Positions 18,621-27,253 of a stretch of DNA of 64,000 bases are shown piece after piece (positions within the stretch are counted from its first letter, which is position 1; each line of letters begins with the position of its first letter). The stretch covers positions 1 through 64,000 of the forward strand of contig NZ_JABFMW010000007.1 in the NCBI RefSeq assembly GCF_013359725.1, read 5' to 3'. The DNA is from Pseudarthrobacter sp. C4D7. GTDB taxonomy: Bacteria; Actinomycetota; Actinomycetes; Actinomycetales; Micrococcaceae. A model generated the notes under the pieces. The model did not search any database. It had not been told where the DNA came from and saw only the letters and a list, made by a program, of their open reading frames with translations. The position numbers and the translations under genes were made by a program.

Positions 18621-21140
18621 ATGTCCATAGCTGGGGAAAGCGGGCCGCCGGTCCGGGGGGTGGACGGCCACCATGCCCGCGGGGGCCTCACCTCTGCCCA
18701 GGTACAAGAGCTGACCGCAGCCGGCCGCATCAACAGTGTTCCAACAGCCACCAGCAGGAGCGTCGGTGACATCGTCAAAGCCAACGTGCTCACCCTCTTC
18801 AACGGCGTGGTGGGCGGATGCTTCATCCTGCTCCTGGTCCTTGGCCAGTGGCGGGACGCGCTCTTCGGCCTGTCAGCGATCAGCAATTCACTGATCGGCA
18901 TCATCCAGGAATACCGGGCCAAACGCTCGCTGGACCAACTGGCCATTCTGCAGACAGCCAGGAACACCGTGGTCAGGGACGGCGTCCGCGAAAGCATCTC
19001 CTCGGAAGAACTGGTTCCCGGCGACCTCGTTGTCCTCTATGCCGGAGACCAGGTCACGGCGGACCTGCTGCTTTGCCACGGGGATCAGCTTGACGTGGAC
19101 GAATCCCTGCTGACCGGTGAATCCGAGCCGGTCCCCAAAACAGGTGGCGAGGTCCTGCTGTCCGGCTCACTGATCCTTGCGGGCAGGGGCATGGCAACGG
19201 TGATGCGGGTGGGTCCGGAAACCTCCGCCTACCGGCTGGCCGCCGACGCACGCCGGTTTTCCCTGGTCACATCCGAGATCCGCCGCGGCCTGGAACGGGT
19301 GTTCATGGTCATCACCTGGCTGCTCCTTCCCACCGCACTGCTCCTCACCAACGCGCAAATGCAGGACCAGGGTGGGTGGGCAGGGGCTTTGGGATCTGAG
19401 CGGTGGATACCGGCGGCCGTTGGGGCGATTGCGGGCATCATGGCCATGATTCCTTTAGGCCTGCTGCTGATGACCAGCGTTGCGTTCGCAGTGGGCGGGC
19501 TGCGGCTGGCCCGGAGGAAGGTATTGATCCAGGAACTTGCCGCCGTGGAGGTCCTGGCCAGGGTGGATGTCCTCTGCCTCGATAAGACGGGCACGTTGTC
19601 CTCCGGCTCCATGGTGTTCGATGCCCTGCACGACGCCGGGACGGCGCGGCCTACCGGCTGGCGGTCTGCGCTGGAATGGTTCGGCGCCACCCCGGACGCC
19701 AGCAGCACCGCCGCTGCCATCGGGGCTGCTTTTCCCGGGCAGGATCCGCTCCGGGAGCAGGATTCGGTTCCGTTTTCGTCGGCCCGCAAATGGAGTTCGG
19801 CCACGTTCGCGCCCGGATCGGCCGCTGCGGGCACCTGGGTCCTGGGCGCTCCCGACGCGGTGCTCGGCTCGCCTGGAAGCGCCTGGGCCCACGGCAAAGC
19901 AGTTGCCCTTGCCGGCAGCGGCCTCCGGACCCTGGCGCTGGCCCACTTCCCGGACCCCCTGCCGCCGGGCGCCGCAGACAATGGCCTGCCGCAGGGGCTG
20001 GTGCCGGTCCTGCTGCTGACGTTCCGCGAGAGCATCCGCCCGGACGCTGCCGCGACCCTCGACTACTTCCGCCGCCAGGGGGTCGCCGTCAAGATCATTT
20101 CCGGCGACGACCCCCGCACGGTGGCGGCACTGGCGGGCGCTGTGGGTTTTGGCTCCGGCAGTGCCTGCGACGCCCGCACGCTGCCGCTGGACCCTGTCCA
20201 GCTGGAGGAGACCGTGGAGGCCTGTGACCTCTTCGGGAGTGTGACGCCATCCCAGAAGCGGGACCTCATCCAGGCCCTGAAGCGGCGTGGGCACACGGTG
20301 GCGATGACCGGCGACGGGGTCAACGACGTCCTGGCACTGAAGGAGGCTGACCTCGGCATTGCCATGGATTCCGCCTCCCCGGCCACCAAGGCAGTGGCGC
20401 GGATGGTGCTCCTGGACGGCCGGTTCGAACGGCTGCCGGCGGTGGTGGATGAGGGGCGCCGGGCCATCAGCAACATCGAGCGCGTCTCCCTGGTCTTCCT
20501 GAGCAAGACCGTCTACGCAACGGTGATTTCCGTGGTGACCGGCATTATATTGCTGGCTTTTCCGTTCCTGCCCCGGCAACTGTCCGCGCTGGACGGGCTG
20601 ACCATCGGCCTGCCCTCCTTCTTCCTGGCACTGCAGCCCGGCGGCCAGCGCTACCAGCCGGGTTTCCTCCGGCGCTCGCTTGCCTTTGCCGTCCCGGCCG
20701 GGATCTGCACCGCCCTGTGCGTGCTGGGGGTCAGCGGCTTTGCCCAGTCCTGGGGCGGCCAAAGCCAGGAGGCTGCGCAGTCCGGGGCGACAGTGACCCT
20801 GGGCCTGGTGGCCGCCTGGATCCTGGTCATGGCGTCCCGGCCGCTCAGTGCCACCAAGGTCCTGATTCTTGCCGGGATGTACGCCGGCCTGGTGCTGCTG
20901 TTCACCGTGCCCTTGACGCAGGAGTTCTTTCGCGTGGAGTTGCCGCCAACGGACCTGCTGGTGCCGGCCGTCGCGGTGGCGGCGGCAGGGTGCCTGGCCA
21001 TTGAATTCATTGGCCGTACCACTCTCCGCCGGGCAGCGTCCGGCGGCAGAAAGCGGCTGGGACCTTTGACTCTGGAACCGGCATCAGGGGAAGGGGAAGG
21101 TAGAAATGCCGGGCACCGCGATGGTCCGGCATCCATATGA
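18621..21140 (+). CDS. P-type ATPase of the CtpE-like HAD-IC family
   Basis: 839 residues. Actuator domain with VPGDLVVLYAGDQ and LTGESEPV, phosphorylation Asp321 in CLDKTGTLS, hinge TGDGVNDVLALKEADLG, and about ten predicted membrane segments. It resembles mycobacterial CtpE, a calcium-uptake pump. In TM4 it reads MIPLGLLLM where calcium pumps have PEGL, so the usual Glu ligand is a Leu. There is no separate metal-binding domain at the N-terminus. Start 18621 lies 24 bases after the USP; Hsp20 follows 13 bases downstream, so these form one operon. Confidence 0.87.
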   Translation: MSIAGESGPPVRGVDGHHARGGLTSAQVQELTAAGRINSVPTATSRSVGDIVKANVLTLFNGVVGGCFILLLVLGQWRDALFGLSAISNSLIGIIQEYRAKRSLDQLAILQTARNTVVRDGVRESISSEELVPGDLVVLYAGDQVTADLLLCHGDQLDVDESLLTGESEPVPKTGGEVLLSGSLILAGRGMATVMRVGPETSAYRLAADARRFSLVTSEIRRGLERVFMVITWLLLPTALLLTNAQMQDQGGWAGALGSERWIPAAVGAIAGIMAMIPLGLLLMTSVAFAVGGLRLARRKVLIQELAAVEVLARVDVLCLDKTGTLSSGSMVFDALHDAGTARPTGWRSALEWFGATPDASSTAAAIGAAFPGQDPLREQDSVPFSSARKWSSATFAPGSAAAGTWVLGAPDAVLGSPGSAWAHGKAVALAGSGLRTLALAHFPDPLPPGAADNGLPQGLVPVLLLTFRESIRPDAAATLDYFRRQGVAVKIISGDDPRTVAALAGAVGFGSGSACDARTLPLDPVQLEETVEACDLFGSVTPSQKRDLIQALKRRGHTVAMTGDGVNDVLALKEADLGIAMDSASPATKAVARMVLLDGRFERLPAVVDEGRRAISNIERVSLVFLSKTVYATVISVVTGIILLAFPFLPRQLSALDGLTIGLPSFFLALQPGGQRYQPGFLRRSLAFAVPAGICTALCVLGVSGFAQSWGGQSQEAAQSGATVTLGLVAAWILVMASRPLSATKVLILAGMYAGLVLLFTVPLTQEFFRVELPPTDLLVPAVAVAAAGCLAIEFIGRTTLRRAASGGRKRLGPLTLEPASGEGEGRNAGHRDGPASI

Positions 21141-21153
21141 GCAGGAGATAAGA

Positions 21154-21576
21154 ATGAGTGACCTGATGAAATGGTTCGAGAGCCGCCGTTCCCCCATGGA
21201 TGTCATCGAACGGCTTTTCGAAGGCGACATGGGATCTTCGGCCATCCGGGTTGAAGAGATGATGGACGGCAACACGCTCGTGGTGCGCGCTGAACTGCCC
21301 GGCATCGATCCGGAGAAGGACGTCGACGTGACGGTGGCCGACGGCGTGCTCTCCATTAAGGCCGAACGCGAGGAGAAAAAGGAGCACAAGGACAAGGACA
21401 GTTACCGGTCGGAGTTCCGGTACGGGTCGTTTGTCCGGCGGATTCCCCTTCCCAACGGGGTCCAGCAAAGCGACGTCACCGCCTCCTACAAGGACGGTCT
21501 CCTGGAGGTCCGGGCGCCAATGCCGGACCAGGGACAGGAAACCGCGGCGTCGAAGATCCCCATCAGCAGGGGCTGA
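21154..21576 (+). CDS. Hsp20/alpha-crystallin small heat shock protein
   Basis: 140 residues. Short N-terminal arm (MSDLMKWFESRRSPMDVIERLF), alpha-crystallin domain (about 30-125) with VRAELPGIDPEKDVDVTV, DGVLSIKAER and the C-terminal GLLEVRAPMP, and a short tail with I-P-I that can fit the inter-dimer groove. It acts as an ATP-independent holdase. In mycobacteria the equivalent HspX/Acr is the hallmark DosR-induced protein. AGGAGATAAGA precedes ATG 21154, and it is the last gene of the PNPOx-USP-ATPase-Hsp20 operon. Confidence 0.95.
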   Translation: MSDLMKWFESRRSPMDVIERLFEGDMGSSAIRVEEMMDGNTLVVRAELPGIDPEKDVDVTVADGVLSIKAEREEKKEHKDKDSYRSEFRYGSFVRRIPLPNGVQQSDVTASYKDGLLEVRAPMPDQGQETAASKIPISRG

Positions 21577-21600
21577 GGACAGCCAAGGGTACGACGCCGG

Positions 21601-21647
21601 TGCCTGGCTCCCTGGAGGAAGAATTCCGCCGGGGTGCCAGGCATTTT
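21601..21647 (+). terminator. Terminator after Hsp20
   Basis: TGCCTGGC at 21601-21608 pairs with GCCAGGCA at 21636-21643, followed by TTTT, in the gap between convergent hsp20 and ppsA. Confidence 0.6.
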
Positions 21648-24085
21648 CAGGTGGCGGGGCTGCCGGCGTCCTGGCCCTTGGCGGTGGCCGCCTCCGCCGC
21701 CGCGATCACGGGCAGCGTCCTGACGTACGTATCAGGGTTCAGGGACACCGAATCGATCCCCTGGCTGACCAGGAACTCCGCCAGGTCCGGATGGTTGCTG
21801 GGCCCCTGCCCGCAGATGCCGATCTTAATGCCGGCAGCGTGGGCCTTGCTGATTGCCTGCGAAATCATGGCCATCACCGCCGGGTCCCGCTCATCGAACA
21901 AGCCCGCGAGTTCCTCGGAGTCCCGGTCAACGCCAAGCACCAGCTGGGTGAGGTCGTTGGAGCCGATGGAGAAGCCGTCAAAGCGCGTGGCGAACTCCCC
22001 GGCCAGGACCACGTTGGCGGGGATCTCGCACATCATGTACACCTGCAGTCCCGCCGCACCGCGAACCAGCCCGTGCTCCGCCATGACCTGGATGACCTGG
22101 TCCGCCTCCCGCACCGTACGGCAGAAAGGAACCATCACAATGACGTTGCCGAACCCTGCCTGTTCCCGTACGCGTTTGAGTGCCGCACATTCCAGGGCGA
22201 ACCCTTCCCGGTAACGGCTGCTGTAGTAGCGCGAGGCCCCGCGGAAGCCCAGCATGGGGTTTTCCTCCTGCCGTTCGAAAGCACTGCCACCAACCAGGTG
22301 GCTGTATTCGTCGCTCTTGAAGTCGCTCAGCCGGACGATCACCGGCCTGGGATAAAACGGAGCGGCGATCTTGGCGATCCCCGTGGCGAGCACGTCGATA
22401 AAGTATTCCTTCGGGTCCGCGTAGCCGCTGGTGAGCTGCCGGATCAGGGCCGCCTCCGCCGGGTCCGTCACCAGCTCCGGATGGACCAGTGCCATGGGGT
22501 GGACGCGGACCAGGTTGTTGATGATGAACTCCATCCGGGCCAGGCCCACGCCGGCCGCGGGCAGCCGCCACCATTTGAAGGCGGCCGCCGGGCTGGCGAT
22601 GTTGATCATCACGGCCGTCCGGGTGGCCGGAAGTGCCGTCATGTCCACTTCCTCGACGGAGAAGTCCAGCAGGCCCTGATAGACGCGGCCCTCCTCCCCT
22701 TCAGCACAGGACAGGGTGACCTGGACGCCGTCGGAAAGCACGTCGGTGGCGTTGCGGGTCCCGACGACGGCGGGCACCCCCAATTCCCGGCTGACGATCG
22801 CAGCGTGGCTGGTGGGGCCGCCATGATCGGTGATGATGCCCGCCGCCCGCTTCATCACGGGCACCCAGTCCGGATCGGTCATCCGCGTCACCAACACTGA
22901 ACCATCAACGAAGGACTCGATGTCCTTGGCATCCCGGACCACGCATGCCGTACCGCGGGCGATGGAGTCCCCAATGGCGGCGCCGGTCACCAGGACCTGC
23001 CCCGGCCGGGCCAGGTGGTAAGTCCTGAAGGTGGATGTGCTGCGCCGCGCCTGGACGGTTTCGGGCCGGGCCTGGACCATGAAAAGTTCTCCGGTGACGC
23101 CGTCCCTGGCCCACTCCATGTCCATCGGCCGCCCGTAATGGTCCTCCACCGCCACTGCCCACCGGGCCAGCTGCACCACTTCCGGATCAGCCAGCACCAG
23201 GGAGCTCCGTTCCCGCTCCGTGGTGTCGACGGTCCGGGTCCGGGCGTCCCCGCCCTGGCTGTAGACCATCTTGCGTTCCTTTGCGCCCACTTCCCGCTCA
23301 ATCACCGGGCTGAAGCGCTGGTCCGCCAGAAGCGGCTTGAACACCTGGTACTTGTCCGGGTTGATGGTTCCCTGGACCACGGTCTCCCCCAGCCCCCAGG
23401 CAGCACTGATGACCACCACGCCGGGGAAACCTGATTCGGTGTCGATGGAGAACATCACCCCGGAGGCACCGAGGTCCGAACGGACCATCCGCTGCACCCC
23501 CACGGACAGGGCAACGTCCAGGTGGTCATAGCCTTTCACTTCGCGGTAGCTGATGGCCCGGTCCGTGAACAGCGACGCATAGCAGCGGCGGCATGCCTCC
23601 AGGACGCCGCGTTCTCCTGCCACATTCAGGAACGTTTCCTGCTGGCCGGCGAAGCTGGCGTCCGGAAGATCTTCGGCGGTGGCGCTGCTGCGGACAGCGA
23701 CGGCGGCCTGCGGCTGTCCGGCGCGCCGGCACAGGTCCCGGTAGTGCTCCTGGATCCCGTCCGCGATGTCTGCGGGGAACGTGGCCTGCAGGAACAACTC
23801 GCGGATCGCCGCTCCGGCCTGGCGAAGGGTGGAGCGCCCGGTGCGCTGGTCCTCGAGGTGTTGACGGATCCGGGGTTCCAGGTTGTTGGCGGCCAGGAAG
23901 GCCCGGTAGGCGGAAGCGGTGGTGGCAAAGCCCTCAGGAACCCTGACGCCGGCGGACGCCAGTGCGCGGCTGAGCTCCCCGAGGGAGGCGTTCTTCCCGC
24001 CTACGGAGGCGATGTCCGCGATCCCGGTCTCCTCGATCCATATGACGTTCGTGGCAGTAGCGGCGGATTCTGCGGCGGCACTCAT
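21647..24085 (-). CDS. ppsA: Phosphoenolpyruvate synthase (pyruvate, water dikinase)
   Basis: 812 residues. N-terminal ATP-grasp domain (SVGGKNASLGEL, AVRSSATAEDLPDASFAGQQ), central phosphohistidine domain with the His of HGGPTSHAAIVSRELG, and the C-terminal PEP/pyruvate-binding barrel (GFRGASRYY, SIGSNDLTQLVLGVDRDS, ICGQGPSNHPDLAEFLV). It converts pyruvate, ATP and water to PEP, AMP and phosphate. ATG 24085 lacks a ribosome binding site and lies at the +1 predicted from box B6. A PEP synthase under dormancy control would favour gluconeogenesis from pyruvate under energy stress (inference). Confidence 0.93.
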   Translation of the reverse strand: MSAAAESAATATNVIWIEETGIADIASVGGKNASLGELSRALASAGVRVPEGFATTASAYRAFLAANNLEPRIRQHLEDQRTGRSTLRQAGAAIRELFLQATFPADIADGIQEHYRDLCRRAGQPQAAVAVRSSATAEDLPDASFAGQQETFLNVAGERGVLEACRRCYASLFTDRAISYREVKGYDHLDVALSVGVQRMVRSDLGASGVMFSIDTESGFPGVVVISAAWGLGETVVQGTINPDKYQVFKPLLADQRFSPVIEREVGAKERKMVYSQGGDARTRTVDTTERERSSLVLADPEVVQLARWAVAVEDHYGRPMDMEWARDGVTGELFMVQARPETVQARRSTSTFRTYHLARPGQVLVTGAAIGDSIARGTACVVRDAKDIESFVDGSVLVTRMTDPDWVPVMKRAAGIITDHGGPTSHAAIVSRELGVPAVVGTRNATDVLSDGVQVTLSCAEGEEGRVYQGLLDFSVEEVDMTALPATRTAVMINIASPAAAFKWWRLPAAGVGLARMEFIINNLVRVHPMALVHPELVTDPAEAALIRQLTSGYADPKEYFIDVLATGIAKIAAPFYPRPVIVRLSDFKSDEYSHLVGGSAFERQEENPMLGFRGASRYYSSRYREGFALECAALKRVREQAGFGNVIVMVPFCRTVREADQVIQVMAEHGLVRGAAGLQVYMMCEIPANVVLAGEFATRFDGFSIGSNDLTQLVLGVDRDSEELAGLFDERDPAVMAMISQAISKAHAAGIKIGICGQGPSNHPDLAEFLVSQGIDSVSLNPDTYVRTLPVIAAAEAATAKGQDAGSPAT

Positions 24086-24120
24086 GGCTCGATTCTTGCC
24101 CGGCGCTGTTGGGGCAGTCA

Positions 24121-24134
24121 GAGTCTTTGGTCCC
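24121..24134 (-). promoter_or_regulatory. DosR-like box B6
   Basis: On the minus strand GGGACCAAAGACTC. AAGAAT (24097-24092) begins 24 bases beyond the box and ends six bases before the ATG of ppsA, the same arrangement as B5. Confidence 0.6.
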
Positions 24135-24146
24135 GGCGCCCGGCGC

Positions 24147-26702
24147 CTAGGTGCGGCGCAGGTTCCCCCGGACGGATTTGTGGATCCAGTCCGCAAGCAG
24201 GACCGCCGGGGCTGCGAGGAGGGCGAGGAGAAGCCCTTCCGGGGGCGGCGGGGACTGCCCCAGCAGCGCGGCAAGGGACGGCAGGTAAAGGCACGCCGCC
24301 AGGATGGCCGCCTCTGCCAGCACGGCCCACACCAGGAGCCGGTTCGTTCCCCAGCCCAGTTTCCACGGGGGCACCGTTGCGCTCCGGCAGGCGAACGCGT
24401 TGGCCAGCTGTCCCAGGACGACTGCGGTGAAGGCGGCCCCGGAGGCGGCCATCAGCAGGGCCGTGTGTGGGTCCTGCCCCCGGGTCCAGCCGCCACCGGC
24501 CAGCACAGCGGAGAACACCGCCATTTCGACGGCCGCTTCAACCGGGCCCAGGATGCAGAACACCCTGATGATCAGGCGCCGGTCCATCAGGTGCCTGCGT
24601 TCGGGCGGACGGGAAAGCACCCGTTTCCCCGGCGGCTCGGCACCCAGGGCGAGTGCCGGCAGCAGGTCGGTACCGATGTCCAGGGCAAGGATCTGGAGGA
24701 CCCCGAGGGCCAGCGGAAAGTGGCCGCCGGAGAGCGCCCAGATCACGAAGGGGGTCAGTTCGGCCACGTTGTCCGTGAGGTGGTAGGTGAGGAACCGGTG
24801 GATGTTGGCGTAGGTTGCCCTGCCTTGTTCGATGGCGGCCACTATGGTGCCGAAGTGGTCATCGAGGAGAACCAGGTCCGCGGCCTCGCGCGCCACGTCA
24901 GTTCCGCCCAGGCCCATGGCCACGCCGATGTCCGCTTCGCGCAGGGCGGGGCCGTCGTTGACGCCGTCGCCGGTCATGGCCACCACGTGCCCGCGGGACT
25001 GCAGGGCCTTGGCGACGCGAAGCTTTTGCTCGGGTGAGACCCTGCTGACCACCACGCCGTCCCGGTCAAGGAGGGCTCCGAGCAGCTGTTCGTCTTCCGG
25101 CAGGTCAGCGCCTTCCAGCACGTATTCCGGCGTTCCCGTCAGGCCAATCTGCCGGGCGATCGCGGCGGCGGTGGCCGGATGGTCGCCGGTGATCATGGCC
25201 ACCCTCAACCCCGCTGTCCGCGCGGTGCGGATGACGTCTCCGACGTCGGGCCGGGGCGGGTCCTGCAGCCCGATCAGGCCCAGGAACTCCAGGCCGGTTT
25301 CGAGCCCGGATGCAGGGGCACTCTGCCAGGTACCGGGGGTTTCGCCCAGCCGCCGCCGGGCCACGGCAATGACGCGCAGGCCGCGTCCTGCCATCACTTC
25401 CACCTGGTCCGTGACCTCTCCCGGCACCGGTCCGCACACGGGAAGGACGGTTTCTGGGGCTCCCTTGCAGAAGAGGTCCGGGCCAACGATGGCAGACTCC
25501 CTGCGCCGTTCCGGGTCGAAGGGCAGCCGCCGGGACGGCGCGGGACCGGAGAGCGTTCACGTTAGCCTGCGGGCCAGGACGTCCATGGCGGCTTCCATCG
25601 GGTCGCCCTGGGCACGCCATTGCCCGTCGTGCAGTTCGGCACGGCCTTGGGACGCCGAGCGGGCGGCGAGCGCCGCCTGTGCTGCCTTTTCCACGCCGCG
25701 GCCCTCGATGTGCGCCTCCGGGGCGTAGCCTTCGCCTGTCACATAGATCGTGCCGTCCGGCGTGAAGACTTCGACGGCGTTCATCCGGTTCTGCGTCAGG
25801 GTTCCGGTCTTGTCGGTGCAGATGAAGGTGGTTGAGCCGAGGGTTTCCACGGCCTCCAGATTGCGGACCAGTCCGTTGCGTGCGGCCATGCGTTGGGCGC
25901 CCATGGCCAGGGACAGCGTGACGGTGGGCAGGAGTCCTTCCGGTACCAGTGCCACGGCCACGCCGATGGAGAACAGGAATGAATCGCGCCATTGGAAGCC
26001 CACCAGCAGGGAGGCCAGGAAGAAGACGGCAGCGATGCCAAGGGCCATGCCCGCCGTGACGCGGACAATGCGCCGCAGTTCCAGGGACAGCGGCGTGGGG
26101 GGCGGAACCGCTCCGCTGGTGAGGGCTGCGATCCCGGCCAGCCTGGTCCCGGCGCCGGTTGCGGAGACTGCCGCCTCCGCATAGCCGTTGACCAGGAAGG
26201 TGCCGCCCCAGGCCTGGGTCCCCGGGTCTTTCAGGACCGGCTCGCTTTCGCCGGTCAGCATTGATTCGTCCACCGCACAGGCCGAGGCCGTCAGGAGCCG
26301 CACGTCCGCCGGTACGCGGTCGCCGGCGGCGAGGAGCACCACGTCCCCCACCACCAACGCGCTCGCGTGGACCTTGCATATCCTTCCGTCCCGCTTCACC
26401 ACCACGTCGGCGGGCAGCAGGCTGCGCAGCTTCGCGGCGGCGTGCTGGGCGCGTTCCTGCTGGATATGGGCGAACACCCCGTTGACAAGGACGACGACGA
26501 TGATCGCCACGGCGAGCTGCGGCATGTCTGCGATGAAGGCCAACCCGGCGGCGCACCACAGCATGAGGGCGAAGAAGTGCGTCATCTCCCCCCAGAGCTT
26601 CCGCAACTGGGAAACGGGTTTCTCCGTGGGTAGCTGGTTGGGGCCCGCCTCCTTCAGGAGCTGCGCAGCCTGTTCAGAGCTCAGGCCCTCCGCGGCCCTC
26701 AC
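24147..26702 (-). pseudogene. P2-type P-type ATPase interrupted by one in-frame TGA
   Basis: One frame of 852 codons encodes a complete pump: N-terminal GLSSEQAAQLLKEAGPN, actuator LTGESEPV, TM4 VPEGLLPTV, phosphorylation site CTDKTGTLTQN, nucleotide domain FDPERRRES and KGAPE, hinge TGDGVNDGPAL, and C-terminal membrane helices. Codon 382 (25559-25557) is TGA, in the nucleotide-binding domain; the sequence on both sides is intact and in frame (ARRLT-stop-TLSGPAPSRR). A CGA to TGA change in a CpG is the simplest explanation. The GTG start overlaps the USP stop by four bases and has AGGAGG upstream. It may be a recent pseudogene, a sequencing error, or two separately translated halves. Confidence 0.8.
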
Positions 26703-27160
26703 ACAGCGTCCGCCTCCTGCCCTACCAGGAGCACCGGACAATGCGAATGGGCGGCGCAGGCCTTGCTGACGGACCCCATGGCCGTTTTCAGCCGCCCGCC
26801 TTCACCGTGGCGTCCAACCACCAGCATCTGCGCCCGCCGGCTCTCTTCGACCAGCACCTTCGCCGGCGGACCGAATTTGATGGTGACGCTGATGTTTTCG
26901 GGCCGTTCCCCGGAGAAGGCCCGGCCGAGGGCGTCTTCAACCAGCCGCCCTGCAGCATCCTCCAGCCTGGCGGTGAATTGCCGGTCCGCCCCCTCCAGGC
27001 GGGACATCACCAGGTAGTCCGGCATTCCCACGCAGGAGATGACTTCAAGGTGCGTGCCCAGCCGGGCCGCCAACGTGCCCGCGTAGCGGAGAGCTGCGGA
27101 GGAGTATTCGGATCCGTCCACGCCCACGATGACGGGCTTGGCCCCTGTTTCTGCGTTCAT
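26699..27160 (-). CDS. Single-domain universal stress protein
   Basis: About 153 residues, starting MNAETGAKPVIVGVDGSEYSSAAL with the ATP loop VVGRHGEGGRLKTAMGSVS intact and ending CPVLLVGQEADAV. Its stop overlaps the GTG of the downstream P-type ATPase (GTGA), so the two are translationally coupled. ATG 27160 is preferred over GTG 27169; it lies one base from the predicted +1 of box B7 and has no good ribosome binding site. Confidence 0.92.
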   Translation of the reverse strand: MNAETGAKPVIVGVDGSEYSSAALRYAGTLAARLGTHLEVISCVGMPDYLVMSRLEGADRQFTARLEDAAGRLVEDALGRAFSGERPENISVTIKFGPPAKVLVEESRRAQMLVVGRHGEGGRLKTAMGSVSKACAAHSHCPVLLVGQEADAV

Positions 27161-27196
27161 GGACACCACGATCCCGGCTGTGCAGTAGGGCGGGAA

Positions 27197-27210
27197 GGGC
27201 CAAAGGTCAC
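27197..27210 (-). promoter_or_regulatory. DosR-like box B7
   Basis: On the minus strand GTGACCTTTGGCCC. GATCGT (27173-27168) starts 24 bases beyond the box, and the predicted +1 is base 27161, directly before the ATG. Confidence 0.65.
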
Positions 27211-27253
27211 GCGGGCCCGGCGCGTGCCGGCCGGATCAGCTGGAGGGTCAGGT

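Noticed and set aside
25557..25559. Selenocysteine or programmed readthrough at the ATPase TGA
   Set aside because: No known selenoprotein in this pump family, no SECIS-like hairpin seen, and TGA-ACG is not a leaky context.
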